A DNA stretch of 64,000 nucleotides from Paenibacillus_L residui (lineage in GTDB: Bacteria > Bacillota > Bacilli > Paenibacillales > NBRC-103111). The position numbers were made by a program, and so were the translations under genes. Location: assembly GCF_042677205.1 (NCBI RefSeq), contig NZ_JBHTIU010000012.1, positions 1 through 64,000 of the forward strand. The letters run 5' to 3'. Positions 6,503-15,130 of the stretch are shown here, one piece after another. Every line of letters starts with the position of its first letter. Position 1 is the first letter of the stretch. The notes below the pieces were generated by a model. The model ran no database searches. It was not told the origin of the DNA and saw only the letters and a list, made by a program, of their open reading frames with translations.

Positions 6503-7762
6503 CTAAGACAATCTGACCAGGCTGTAGTTTTTCTTGCCCTTGCGGATAATGATGAAGCGTCCGCCGATCGCTTGATCGGCAGTCACGACCAGTTCCAGAT
6601 CGTTGATGCGCTCGCCGTTGATCGAGATTGCGCCCTTCGTAATGTCCTCGCGGGCCTGCCGCTTGGACGGCTCAATGCCTAGCTCGACCAGCCATTCAAC
6701 GATATTTTTGGAATCCCGTGTGGCTTCGTACGTCGGCATTTCCTTGAAGCCCTGCTCGATCTCGTCCGCGGTCAACGATTTAATATCCCCGCTGAACAAA
6801 GCGGCTGTGATCCGCTTCGCCTGCTCCAGCAGCTCCTCGCCATGGACAAACCTTGTCATTTCTTCGGCGAGTGTTTTTTGCGCTTCGCGCTTATGCGGCT
6901 CGGTCCGTACCTTCTCCTCCAGCTCGTCAATCTGCTCCTTGGACAGGAAAGTGAAGTACTTCAAGTATTTCACGACATCGCGGTCATCGGTATTGGCCCA
7001 GAACTGGTAGAACTCGTAAGGAGTCGTTTTGTTGGGATCTAACCAGATCGCCCCTCCCGCCGTCTTGCCGAATTTCGTGCCGTCAGCCTTCAGCATTAGC
7101 GGAATGGTCAGACCGAATGCTTTGGCCTCAGGTCCTTTCTTCTTACGAATTAGATCCAGACCGCTTGTAATGTTGCCCCATTGATCGGAGCCTCCGATTT
7201 GCAGCTGTACGTCTTCATTCTCATACAGATGCAGGTAGTCAATCGACTGCAGAATCTGGTAGGAGAATTCGGTAAACGAAATTCCGCTTTCCAGCCGGCT
7301 GGCCACAACATCTTTGGCAAGCATCGAGTTGATGCTGAAGTTTTTACCGTAATCGCGCAGAAATTCGATAATATTGATTTTGTGCGTCCAGTCGTAGTTG
7401 TTGACCAGGCGAATTTGGTTGTCTCCTTCGGTGATAAACAGCTTTTTCAACTGGGCCGTCAGCGCCTCGACATTGGCCTGGACTTGTTCCAGCGTTTGCA
7501 GAGAGCGCTCCGTTTGGCGGCCGCTCGGATCGCCGATCGTCCCCGTTGCGCCGCCGATCAGAATGACCGGACGATGGCCGGCAAGCTGAAAGCGTTTCAG
7601 TACCATGAATGGAATCAAGTGGCCGATATGCATGCTGTCGCCGGTCGGGTCCACACCACAGTATAATGAAATGGATTTCTCATTAGTCAATTCGCGAAGC
7701 CCTTCGGCGTCGGTCTGCTGATTGATGGCGTCGCGCCACTCGAGTTCGTCAATAATATTCAT
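6503..7762 (-). CDS. tyrS: Tyrosyl-tRNA synthetase
   Basis: A 419-residue class I aminoacyl-tRNA synthetase that charges tRNA-Tyr in the cytoplasm. The HIGH motif appears as HIGHL near residue 46 and the KMSKS-type loop as KFGKT near 232. YCGVDPTGDSMH and QIGGSDQWGN are TyrRS-typical active-site segments, and a C-terminal S4 RNA-binding region follows (SKRQAREDITKGAI). Length is normal. Expression is controlled by the T-box leader upstream, so uncharged tRNA-Tyr should induce it. Confidence 0.97.
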   Translation of the reverse strand: MNIIDELEWRDAINQQTDAEGLRELTNEKSISLYCGVDPTGDSMHIGHLIPFMVLKRFQLAGHRPVILIGGATGTIGDPSGRQTERSLQTLEQVQANVEALTAQLKKLFITEGDNQIRLVNNYDWTHKINIIEFLRDYGKNFSINSMLAKDVVASRLESGISFTEFSYQILQSIDYLHLYENEDVQLQIGGSDQWGNITSGLDLIRKKKGPEAKAFGLTIPLMLKADGTKFGKTAGGAIWLDPNKTTPYEFYQFWANTDDRDVVKYLKYFTFLSKEQIDELEEKVRTEPHKREAQKTLAEEMTRFVHGEELLEQAKRITAALFSGDIKSLTADEIEQGFKEMPTYEATRDSKNIVEWLVELGIEPSKRQAREDITKGAISINGERINDLELVVTADQAIGGRFIIIRKGKKNYSLVRLS

Positions 7763-7819
7763 TGCCTTGCCACTCCTTCAATTAATATCTGCCATAGCAA
7801 GATGATTTTACGTTGAAAA

Positions 7820-8089
7820 TAAAAAAACGCCCCTTGTCTATTGTAGACATAGGGACGATTGTATAACCGCGTTACCACCCAGATTGCACCAATGGGAGCC
7901 GGCGCTTGCGCGCTCCATTCGTGCCGCTCTCGGCGAAATATCGTTCGCCGCTTCCGCTCGGCATTACCCGAGATACTCCAGAGTGTAATTCGCCGGCTTA
8001 ATGTGTATCGGGTTCCATCACCCCCGACTTTCTGGAACAGGGATTAAGCGACTACTGGGCTCTTTCAACGTATATCACATATAAGATTA
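7820..8089 (-). promoter_or_regulatory. T-box leader of tyrS
   Basis: The T-box sequence TGGGTGGTAACGCG is at 7881-7868 (minus strand), upstream of a terminator. The terminator is CGTCCCT..TCTA with TAGACA..GGGGCG (7828-7857), followed by seven T. A TAC triplet at 7987-7985, in the context GAATTACACTCTGG, is a candidate tyrosine specifier codon; I am less sure of that placement. The leader is about 270 nt, normal for the class. Confidence 0.92.
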
Positions 8090-8095
8090 CAGAAC

Positions 8096-8124
8096 AGTAT
8101 AGTGAAATAATTTATCCATGTCAA
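8096..8124 (-). promoter_or_regulatory. tyrS promoter
   Basis: Consensus-like TTGACA (8124-8119), 17 bases, TATACT (8101-8096) on the minus strand, directly upstream of the T-box. Confidence 0.8.
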
Positions 8125-8207
8125 CCGGATGGAGCTTATTTATATGATTATTCTATAAAGCGTCCTATTCCGAATACAAGGCAGCCGATCAACGATGAAG
8201 CTTAAGT

Positions 8208-8615
8208 CTACTCTACCTTAACTATAAATGCATATAATCCGCTTTTATTCTTCCCCCACTCGGCACGAATGGAGTAGATATACTCCCCTTTTTCCTCCGG
8301 AAGAGTAAATTTGTTAGACTCAAGTTCAACCTCTTCTCTGCTTTCCTGCCCTTCCCATCTGGACAGGATCATGCGGTCCGGCTTGCCCGAAAATTTAATG
8401 GTGACTTCTGTACCCGGTGAAACGGCGACCGGCTCCGTGTCTTTGACCAAATAATCCGGTCCAGGCGCATCTGCAACGACATTTTTCCAGGAGTACGTGC
8501 CCAGAACGACCGGAATTTTGATATTATCGGCGGTTAGGCTTGGCATTGGCGGACGGCTGCTGCACCCGACCAGAAGGATGGCCAAAACCGTGAACAAAAC
8601 AAACCATTTTCTCAT
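8208..8615 (-). CDS. Small secreted lipoprotein of unknown function
   Basis: A 135-residue protein with a short basic N-terminus, a hydrophobic core and the lipobox LVGC near residue 18, so it should be anchored to the outer face of the membrane. The mature part (about 117 residues) looks beta-rich, with the segments VTIKFSGKPDRM and GEYIYSIRAEW suggesting a small immunoglobulin-like fold. GGGGGAGAAGGG precedes the ATG. No characterised homologue is recognised and no partner gene is adjacent. Confidence 0.7.
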   Translation of the reverse strand: MRKWFVLFTVLAILLVGCSSRPPMPSLTADNIKIPVVLGTYSWKNVVADAPGPDYLVKDTEPVAVSPGTEVTIKFSGKPDRMILSRWEGQESREEVELESNKFTLPEEKGEYIYSIRAEWGKNKSGLYAFIVKVE

Positions 8616-8730
8616 CCCTTCTCCCCCTATACTTATATATTTTCCAAGCTAAGCTTCTGTTTCCTTGGCTAATCAAGGTCTCCGCATGTGCCATAGATTC
8701 AGCTTGCCTGCGTTATGGACGAAGGCTGCT

Positions 8731-9651
8731 CTAAGCATACCATCCGGGCTTGACTTCTTCAAAACCATGGTGATCTTCTATCACTCTATGGAGCTTTTCC
8801 AACATCTGATCCAGTTCCTCCGGCTTCACCCGCAGAATCCATACGATGGATGAAAAAATACTCATCGCCAGATACAAGGAATATAACTTCCAGAAAAGCT
8901 CATCCGGATGGCTCCCCTTGTGATACCCTACGATTTGACCGATCGCAAAAGGAACACTCACTTCGCTGCTGAATAATCCCGTTTTCAAAAATTCATGGAT
9001 CGGGTCGCCCCAGTCATAGCGGTTAAAATCAATAATCCCCGCCAACTTCTCATCCTTAATGATCAAGTTCCCGACATGAAAGTCATCATGCTGAAATAAG
9101 TTGGGACGCTGCTTCATCAGATGAATATAGTCATCGATAAAAGACCCGATCCGGGGAGCCTCCCTCAGCTTATAACCGCAAGCTTGATACTGCTCTATGT
9201 ACTGTCTGTGCTTCTTATATTTGCGTTCGAACCATCCAGGGACTTCAGCAGAAGCGGTATATTGATGCATCCTGAGCAGCTCTTCCCCCGCCTCCTTCCC
9301 AATGGCATACTGGGCTTGTTCGGATAAAGCGCCGATATGCTCCTCGGCATCTTCACCTTCAATATAGGATAGGAGCATGTATCCTTTATCCAACGGCTCC
9401 ACGGCTCCGAAATCAACCGGTCTCGAGCATTTTACGTTGTATTTCTCCATTTTTTGCAGGACATTGAACTCGCTTTTTTTGGAGTTCCAGTGCTTCAAAT
9501 CAAACATTCGCAAAAGATACCGCCTACCATCCGGATGTGAGACACGGTATTTCTCGTCATTCGAATAGCCTTTATGAATGCGGACAAGCTTGTGATCTCC
9601 CGTCAAATACGGGATGTACCGGCCTAGCCTGGAAAGAGCCTGATCGTCCAT
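8731..9651 (-). CDS. Aminoglycoside phosphotransferase-family kinase
   Basis: A 306-residue APH/choline-kinase-fold protein. The catalytic loop HDDFHVGN is near residue 190 and the metal-binding segment is IDFNRYDWGDP; the N-lobe has the family RIHKGYSNDEKYRV start. The fold covers antibiotic kinases and small-molecule kinases, so resistance cannot be assumed. The ATG at 9651 is used because AAAGGAGG lies 4 bases upstream; an in-frame ATG 15 bases earlier contains that site. No operon partner. Confidence 0.85.
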   Translation of the reverse strand: MDDQALSRLGRYIPYLTGDHKLVRIHKGYSNDEKYRVSHPDGRRYLLRMFDLKHWNSKKSEFNVLQKMEKYNVKCSRPVDFGAVEPLDKGYMLLSYIEGEDAEEHIGALSEQAQYAIGKEAGEELLRMHQYTASAEVPGWFERKYKKHRQYIEQYQACGYKLREAPRIGSFIDDYIHLMKQRPNLFQHDDFHVGNLIIKDEKLAGIIDFNRYDWGDPIHEFLKTGLFSSEVSVPFAIGQIVGYHKGSHPDELFWKLYSLYLAMSIFSSIVWILRVKPEELDQMLEKLHRVIEDHHGFEEVKPGWYA

Positions 9652-9727
9652 GAATCCTCCTTTCACTTTCTTGAATGAAGTCCGACATCATGATGGTTTA
9701 TCCGTATTATAGCGGAGATGCCGATGT

Positions 9728-9988
9728 TTAGCTCGTTATTTTTTCGAGCAGTCCGAATGAATCCGTCATTGACATCCTGATGTTCAAATTAATATAATCT
9801 GGCGTCCCAATCGTCATTTTCCTGGTTATATCCCTTCTCAATCTCGATGGTTCTCGGGCTGAACCTTGCCCTTCCTCCGATTCATATTGATTCGCGGAAC
9901 AACCTTCCACAAATGTCATAAGTAAATGCTCATGTCCATTTTCCACTTGATAGCCAACAACTCCAGGGACTGGAAGCTTGTCCTCTAA
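9728..9988 (-). pseudogene. Remnant of an APH-family kinase gene
   Basis: The translation LEDKLPVPGVVGYQ followed by VENGHEHLLMTFVEG is the strand-turn-strand of an APH N-lobe, the usual VPVPxVLGY...YLLM pattern. It has no start codon or ribosome site, is preceded by an in-frame stop, and loses the family pattern after about 30 residues. A neighbouring frame then reads a more protein-like IEKGYNQENDDWDARLY before a stop, suggesting a frameshift. Most of the kinase, including the catalytic loop, is missing. Confidence 0.45.
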
Positions 9989-10114
9989 TCATCGCAGCCT
10001 TCAGCCTCATCACACAAACTTTCCGGATACTCTATACACTATATTTTTAAAATAAGCTCCTGACGGAGACCTGAGGGAAAGCCAACGTCGCATCCGGGTC
10101 GGTGAAGACATCGA

Positions 10115-10354
10115 AAAGACGAGCAAAAATACATTAAAATCGTGCCCTTTTCCAAAAAGAAGGCGAAAGACGCTCAAATGTGCACGTCTTTTTCACAAAA
10201 TGGGGCCATTTCGCAAAAATCGCTCCAAAGACGTGCATTATCGCTTTAGAATAGGGCATTGCGTGGCTTTTTCTAAAAAAGACGTGCATTATCGCTTTAG
10301 AATAGGGCACTCCGCGGTTTTTTCCAAAAAAGATCTGCAGTTTTGCTTGTCTTT
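10115..10354. repeat. Five-unit palindromic repeat element, copy A
   Basis: Five 26-bp units begin at 10115, 10166, 10227, 10278 and 10329. Each follows AAAGAC-NNGCA, a 4-base centre, and TGCNN-GTCTTT or a decayed version, and is itself an imperfect inverted repeat. By their asymmetric bases, the first two units point left and the last three right. Start-to-start spacings are 51, 61, 51 and 51. The element at 17235-17506 has the same unit number, orientation pattern and first three spacings. No coding sequence is evident. Confidence 0.8.
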
Positions 10355-10673
10355 TACTCCATCCGGTAGACGATCCGGGGTTGTCCAAAAAAGTTCACTA
10401 CTAAAACGAAAATCAAGGCTTATCTGCCGAATTTAAGCTGCGAAAGTTGAATTATTAAGCTCTAATATATTCAAAGATTGATAGGAATTATCTTTATTAT
10501 CTCTTCCGGGTTTATTATTTTGCTTGGTAAGCTCAATGGTTCAATGTTCGTTCATAGATATACCTCTGACATTAAGCTTTCTTCCTCTCTGTTCCAAAAT
10601 TGACCATCAATATAATCGAAATTCTTCAATAAACTGTAGAAGCCTTTGTTCGGAATAATCCAAGTCTACTCGC
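10355..10673. other. AT-rich gene-free stretch
   Basis: I see no gene, strong hairpin or clear promoter here. It separates repeat element A from the 3' end of the acetyltransferase gene. Confidence 0.5.
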
Positions 10674-11267
10674 CTACTGTATCCATTGACTCCTGCGAAT
10701 TTTGTAATGATTATATGGCTCGTTGTCGATCTCAATCCTGTTCACAAGGTCAAACCCGCATTTTTGAATCACTTTATTGGAGGGAAGGTTATGGGTCAGA
10801 GCTACCGCGTTCAATTCCTCCACCTTCGTGTGCTCAAATAAATACTTGATTGTCGCCTGTACGGCCTGGGTAGTGTACCCCATACTTCTATGATCTCTGG
10901 AGATGGCAAACACAATCTCTCTATTTGGCGGCGGTAATTCCTCCTTTATCCCCGTACAGCACCAGCCTATAAACTCGCCGGTTGCCTTCAAAATAATTCC
11001 TAGACGAAGACGAAGCTGATCAATATGCCCTCCTTCTGTGATCGCTTGGAGGAATTTTTTATTCTCGACCATTTCATAATGGATTAACCAGTGAAGCCTT
11101 TGCTCCTTAGGAACGTTCCAATCCGGCAAAAACTCTGTAATCTCGGGCTGTTGCGTCAGAGCATATAAGTCATCCAAATCTTCAGCTCTATATTCTTGTA
11201 AAATAATGTCGCTGCATTCAATGGTGAACTCATCGTCCGTGCGCTTAAGCTTCTTATCCGCATCCAT
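10674..11267 (-). CDS. GNAT-family N-acetyltransferase (RimJ/RimL type)
   Basis: A 197-residue acetyltransferase with the RimJ/RimL layout: IILQEYRAEDLDDLYAL near the start, GEFIGWCCTG in strand 4, and an acetyl-CoA loop region (ISRDHRSMGYTTQAV). The segment AVALTHNLPSNKVIQKCGF is the usual C-terminal landmark. The ATG at 11267 is chosen because GGAGG lies 8 bases upstream. It starts 30 bases after the ECF41 sigma gene ends, so the two are probably co-transcribed. Substrate unknown. Confidence 0.85.
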   Translation of the reverse strand: MDADKKLKRTDDEFTIECSDIILQEYRAEDLDDLYALTQQPEITEFLPDWNVPKEQRLHWLIHYEMVENKKFLQAITEGGHIDQLRLRLGIILKATGEFIGWCCTGIKEELPPPNREIVFAISRDHRSMGYTTQAVQATIKYLFEHTKVEELNAVALTHNLPSNKVIQKCGFDLVNRIEIDNEPYNHYKIRRSQWIQ

Positions 11268-11296
11268 ATAAACCCTCCTATCCCAAACTTTCTGCA

Positions 11297-12196
11297 TTAG
11301 TGCTTGATCTCCTGAAAACGACGAAGTTTATCCGGGTTCATGACCATATAAATGTTCAAAATTGGTCTTGAGCGCGGTTCCCAGTGAAAACAAATCGCCA
11401 GAACGGCTCGCCATTGGCGGGTTAACAGCACCCCGACCTCCCCGTTCAAATGAACGGCTGCCATCTCCCCGTCGAAGGTGCCTTTGGTCTTCACGCCACG
11501 CAGGAAAGCAAGTACGCGGTCCATGCCAAAGATCGGCCTGTAGGCTGCTTTTGTTTTGCCGCCGCCATCCGTAATGAGCGTCACTTCTTCCCGCAAATGC
11601 TTGACGAGGCCTTGGACGTCCCCGGTTTGAACGGCATGAATGAACTGTTTGACAAAAAAGGCCGCCACTTCACCTGACTCTTCCTCCAAGCCCTCTGCCG
11701 GCTCCGGTGCTGCCTGATTCATCTTCTGCTTGGCCCGGCTGAATATTTTCCGGCAGTTGCTCTCGGTCCGCTCCAGCATCCCAGCTATTTCCGGGTAGCT
11801 ATATCCCAAAATATCCTTCAGGATAAAGAGCGCCCGTTCCTGCGGAGACAAAGTTTGCAGCATGACCAGCAGCGCGTATCTCACTCGCTCGTCCCTTTCC
11901 GCCTTCTCTTCCGGCTGTCCATCGATGCTGTCCAGGATCGGCTCCGGCAGCCACGGGCCCACATACTGCTCCTTCTGGCGGGCACCGGACTGCAGTAAAT
12001 TAAGACAGCGGTTAATTGTCGTTTTCACTAAATAGGATTTTGGGCTTACCACCTGGTTCCAATCCTGCCTGGATAAACCTACAAATACATCGTGCACGAT
12101 ATCTTCCGCATCCGCTACCGATCCCAGCATGCGGTAAGCGATCCGGAACAGTTGGCCTTTGTAATCGGAGTAAAACTCTTCGAGCAACAACTCCAT
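11297..12196 (-). CDS. ECF41-group sigma factor (SigJ-like)
   Basis: A 299-residue extracytoplasmic-function sigma factor. Sigma region 2 (residues 8-75) and region 4 (105-160) are followed by a SnoaL-like C-terminal domain with the ECF41 hallmarks WLPEP (82-86), DGGGK (210-214) and NPDKL (287-291). In this group the C-terminal extension controls activity, since no anti-sigma factor is encoded. AAGGAG abuts the ATG directly; the TTG two codons later (12190) has better spacing and may be the true start. The divergent carboxymuconolactone decarboxylase gene at 12350 is its classic partner. Confidence 0.92.
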   Translation of the reverse strand: MELLLEEFYSDYKGQLFRIAYRMLGSVADAEDIVHDVFVGLSRQDWNQVVSPKSYLVKTTINRCLNLLQSGARQKEQYVGPWLPEPILDSIDGQPEEKAERDERVRYALLVMLQTLSPQERALFILKDILGYSYPEIAGMLERTESNCRKIFSRAKQKMNQAAPEPAEGLEEESGEVAAFFVKQFIHAVQTGDVQGLVKHLREEVTLITDGGGKTKAAYRPIFGMDRVLAFLRGVKTKGTFDGEMAAVHLNGEVGVLLTRQWRAVLAICFHWEPRSRPILNIYMVMNPDKLRRFQEIKH

Positions 12197-12281
12197 CTCC
12201 TTCCCGTTTAATCAACCGGCACCCTCCAGACTTGATGCGCCTCTGCTCTTTCTGACATATTATACTTCTCTCTAAGCTGAA

Positions 12282-12308
12282 TGTCACAAATCGGGGGGCT
12301 TGATTGTC
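12282..12308 (+). promoter_or_regulatory. ECF41-type promoter
   Basis: TGTCACA (12282-12288), a 16-base spacer and TGTC (12305-12308). The described ECF41 promoter is TGTCACA with a CGTC -10, so this is a one-base variant, located directly upstream of the partner gene. Confidence 0.75.
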
Positions 12309-12349
12309 TTAACTAATGCAAGCAAACATTTAATCAGGAGGAATTGGAA

Positions 12350-12799
12350 ATGAGTCTAAGAATCAATCACTATCAAGCAAATTCTGGGGCCTACGAGGCC
12401 ATGATGGCACTGGAAGCCTTCGTCAAAAAAAGCGGCTTGGATCCGGTCTTATACGAGCTGATTAAAGTGAGGGTTTCGCAAATCAACGGCTGCTCATTCT
12501 GTATCGATAAGCACGGTAAAGATATGCTGAAGAATGGCGAGAGCATCGACCGCCTCCTGCTTCTGACCGCATGGCGTGAAGTCTCCCTTTATTCGGACAA
12601 GGAAAAGGCCGCTCTGGAGCTGGCCGAGCATGTTACCAACATTGGGGAAGCCGGAGTGCCGGACCATGTGTACGATCAGGTTCGTGCCCATTTCGACGAG
12701 AAGGAATATATTGACCTGATCATGGCGATCAATACCATCAACGGCTGGAACCGGCTCGGAATAGCTACCGGAATGTCGCCGGGCTGTTTCGTCCGCTAA
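12350..12799 (+). CDS. Carboxymuconolactone decarboxylase-family (AhpD-like) protein
   Basis: A 149-residue CMD-family protein. The AhpD-type motif is complete: INGCSFCIDKHGKDM near residue 42, with both cysteines and the histidine, so a peroxidatic or disulfide-exchange role is possible. ATG at 12350 follows AGGAGG by 8 bases; an upstream TTG in frame is ignored. It is divergent from the ECF41 sigma gene and preceded by an ECF41-type promoter, matching the known sigma-CMD pairing. Confidence 0.9.
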   Translation: MSLRINHYQANSGAYEAMMALEAFVKKSGLDPVLYELIKVRVSQINGCSFCIDKHGKDMLKNGESIDRLLLLTAWREVSLYSDKEKAALELAEHVTNIGEAGVPDHVYDQVRAHFDEKEYIDLIMAINTINGWNRLGIATGMSPGCFVR

Positions 12800-12845
12800 T
12801 TTTCCGGCTTCGAGCGGATCCGTTATTATCATAGCAATACGACAA

Positions 12846-12890
12846 AGGCAGGCCTACCCTCGTTATCCGAAGGATGGTCTGCCTGTTTTT
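12846..12890 (+). terminator. Terminator of the CMD gene
   Basis: GGCAGGCCTACC and GGATGGTCTGCC pair around a 13-base loop, followed by TGTTTTT on the plus strand. Confidence 0.75.
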
Positions 12891-12952
12891 CGTTCCTATC
12901 CTATTGTCCCAGTAGATAATTTGAAGTTTCCGCCCCGTGCAGCTTCTAACGT

Positions 12953-13906
12953 TTACTTCCCCTCCGGTTGGTGCTCCTGCTGCTCCATCACGACAGAACC
13001 GTCATCCAGTCGAAGCCAGGTGTCGAACCGTCGTTCACCGGCGTGAAGGCGAATCATTCTTGCGCCGCGCGGGAACCCTTCGCGTCCGTACGTATTGAAC
13101 CCGGTCGCCCGTCCGTAACAGAGCCTGATTCCGTGAAGCCAGCCGGTATAATCGTTGATATGGTCATGCCCGACGAAGGTTCCCATGACGTCGCCCCTTT
13201 CAACCATGGCCGAGAATAATCCGCTGTTCACCTGCGGACAGCATACTTCCTCATACTTATGCCCGTAACACACCTCTCGCTCCCATACTTCGCGGTACTC
13301 AGGCAGCGGAATATGGAGAAAAGCAAGTCCCGGCAGCGGGCTGCCCCCATTCTGTGCCGTCAAGCGGACGGATTCGCGCTCATACCAGGCGACCTGGTCT
13401 CGCCGAATCCAGTCATACCCTTTGACATGCGGAATACAGGACATATTTCCGGAATCGAAGAAATAAAGCACCGCTCCGGTTTTCCCATCCGCATTTTGTA
13501 TTTGTATTATATAATTTCCGACTCCGCTGATTTCGTCCGGGCCGGGTTCGGCAACCGCATAGCGGTATTCCGTCACCGCCTCCATCAGTTCCTGTCTCGT
13601 AATCTGGGCTTCCGTATCATGATTGCCGAATACTACCGCCCATGGCACCTGATGATCCTCGACAACGGAAACGGCGGCGCGAAACGATTTAACAGGGTCA
13701 TGACATCTTCCTGCGGTAATCACATCACCGGTAAAAACGACAAGATCGGGCTGCTCCTCCCGAATTACCATCTGCATCAGTTCGCGGGAGCGGGTATTTT
13801 CCCGTTCGCTATCCAGTCCGGGCTCTCCCCAATCATTCCAATGGACATCCGTAAACTGCGCAATCGTAAAGGTGTTATTTTCGCGAAAAGTGAACACAGA
13901 CTTCAT
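12953..13906 (-). CDS. Calcineurin-like metallophosphoesterase
   Basis: A 317-residue phosphoesterase with the complete five-block metal-binding pattern: FTDVHWND, FTGDVITAG, VFGNHDTE, HIPLPE and GHDHIND. It resembles Dcr2 / purple-acid-phosphatase-type cytoplasmic enzymes with no signal peptide. The ATG at 13906 is preferred: GGGAGG lies 11 bases upstream, while the in-frame start 60 bases earlier has only a weak site. No linked gene hints at the substrate. Confidence 0.88.
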   Translation of the reverse strand: MKSVFTFRENNTFTIAQFTDVHWNDWGEPGLDSERENTRSRELMQMVIREEQPDLVVFTGDVITAGRCHDPVKSFRAAVSVVEDHQVPWAVVFGNHDTEAQITRQELMEAVTEYRYAVAEPGPDEISGVGNYIIQIQNADGKTGAVLYFFDSGNMSCIPHVKGYDWIRRDQVAWYERESVRLTAQNGGSPLPGLAFLHIPLPEYREVWEREVCYGHKYEEVCCPQVNSGLFSAMVERGDVMGTFVGHDHINDYTGWLHGIRLCYGRATGFNTYGREGFPRGARMIRLHAGERRFDTWLRLDDGSVVMEQQEHQPEGK

Positions 13907-14146
13907 AGGAATCTGTTCCTCCCATCTTAATCTTGCAAGGATGCGGTAAGCTTGCTTGCCTTCCATTCCTGAAAAACTAACGACTGCCGTATAGCTGAAG
14001 CCAATAACCGCTCGGCTGCTTCATCGGGCAACATACCGCAATATCAATTTAATTGAATGCGCTTTCGAAGTTTAGCCGTACGCAGCAGCCACCCTGTCAA
14101 ATGGAGCCCTTCCTCCGGATGAAGATCAGATCAACCTTCACCGATT

Positions 14147-14917
14147 CTACTCCGCCAACCTGATTTCTACATTTTTCTCCTGCAGGTGCCTGATCCATTC
14201 CGCAGGGCAATTCCGATCGGTCACAATCATCGATACTTCCTGAAGATCTGCAATTTTGGCAAATGTAGTCACCCCCAGCTTGGAATGATCGGCCAAGACG
14301 ATTGCTTCTTCCGCGCGCTCGATCATTTTGCGGGAGATGCTAGCCTCGTTGACATCGTAGTCCGTAATTCCATCCACCAGCGAGACACCTCCGACGGAAA
14401 TAAACGCTTTATGAACCTTAAACTGCTCAAGCATCCGTTCTGTCAGTGATCCGCCAGCCGACTGCAGCTTGACGTCCACCTCGCCACCGGCAAAAAAGAT
14501 CCGTCCCGGAAACATCTCCGCCGCCAGCAGCATGGCCGAGATCGAATGTGTAACAATCGTTACATCTGACCGATCGTGCAAATAACGGATCACTTCAACT
14601 GTAGTCGTCCCGTTGTCAATCATGATCGTTTCCCCGTCATTGACGAGCCGGGCAGCGCATCTGCCGAGCGCCTCCTTCTCCTCCCGGTGCATTTGCGCTC
14701 TTTGCAAAAACGGTGGCTCGATCATGTTCAGTCGCGTTTTGACGGCCCCGCCGTACACTTTTTTGAGCAGGCCTTCTTTTTCCAACCGATCCAGATCACG
14801 GCGTATCGTTTCCATCGAAACGTTCAACTGCTCCGATAACTGAGGTACCCGGACCTTTTCCTCTTTCATCAGTTGCTCCAGAATCGTCCTTTTCCGCTCT
14901 TCAAAGGTTAATGACAT
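14147..14917 (-). CDS. DeoR-family transcriptional regulator
   Basis: A 256-residue DeoR/GlpR-type repressor. The N-terminal winged helix (residues 4-55) has RVPQLSEQLNVSMETIRRDL. The C-terminal sugar-phosphate sensor shows IDNGTTTVEV and VTHSIS and ends with IADLQEVSMIVTD, as in the family. ATG at 14917 follows AGGAGGTGAAGGG. DeoR members normally repress sugar or nucleoside genes, but no such gene is adjacent; its target may be elsewhere. Confidence 0.9.
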   Translation of the reverse strand: MSLTFEERKRTILEQLMKEEKVRVPQLSEQLNVSMETIRRDLDRLEKEGLLKKVYGGAVKTRLNMIEPPFLQRAQMHREEKEALGRCAARLVNDGETIMIDNGTTTVEVIRYLHDRSDVTIVTHSISAMLLAAEMFPGRIFFAGGEVDVKLQSAGGSLTERMLEQFKVHKAFISVGGVSLVDGITDYDVNEASISRKMIERAEEAIVLADHSKLGVTTFAKIADLQEVSMIVTDRNCPAEWIRHLQEKNVEIRLAE

Positions 14918-15073
14918 CCCTTCACCTCCTGAAATCACCAAATCGGGCGGAACTCCTCTGCAAAACCACATTCTTAATGACTGTTCTGTTGGTTTTTATC
15001 TATAATACAAACCATTCTTGACTGTTGTCAATGGATTTTTGTTGTATGATGTGGTTTTCGTATTGGTCAGCCA

Positions 15074-15110
15074 CAAAAAAAAGAGAGAGAACCTTAACGT
15101 TCTCCCTCTT
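15074..15110 (-). terminator. Terminator of the DUF2277 gene
   Basis: On the minus strand AAGAGGGAGAAC and GTTCTCTCTCTT form a near-perfect 12-bp stem, followed by eight T. Confidence 0.85.
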
Positions 15111-15130
15111 CCTTCACATTCACTCTCAAG

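Noticed and set aside
8731..9651. Aminoglycoside resistance gene
   Set aside because: The fold is shared by many metabolic kinases; no mobile element, drug-type promoter or specific resistance signature supports a resistance call.
10115..10354. CRISPR array (26-bp repeats with 25-bp gaps)
   Set aside because: Units occur in both orientations, each is itself palindromic, gaps within the locus resemble each other, one gap is 35 bp, and no cas genes are present.
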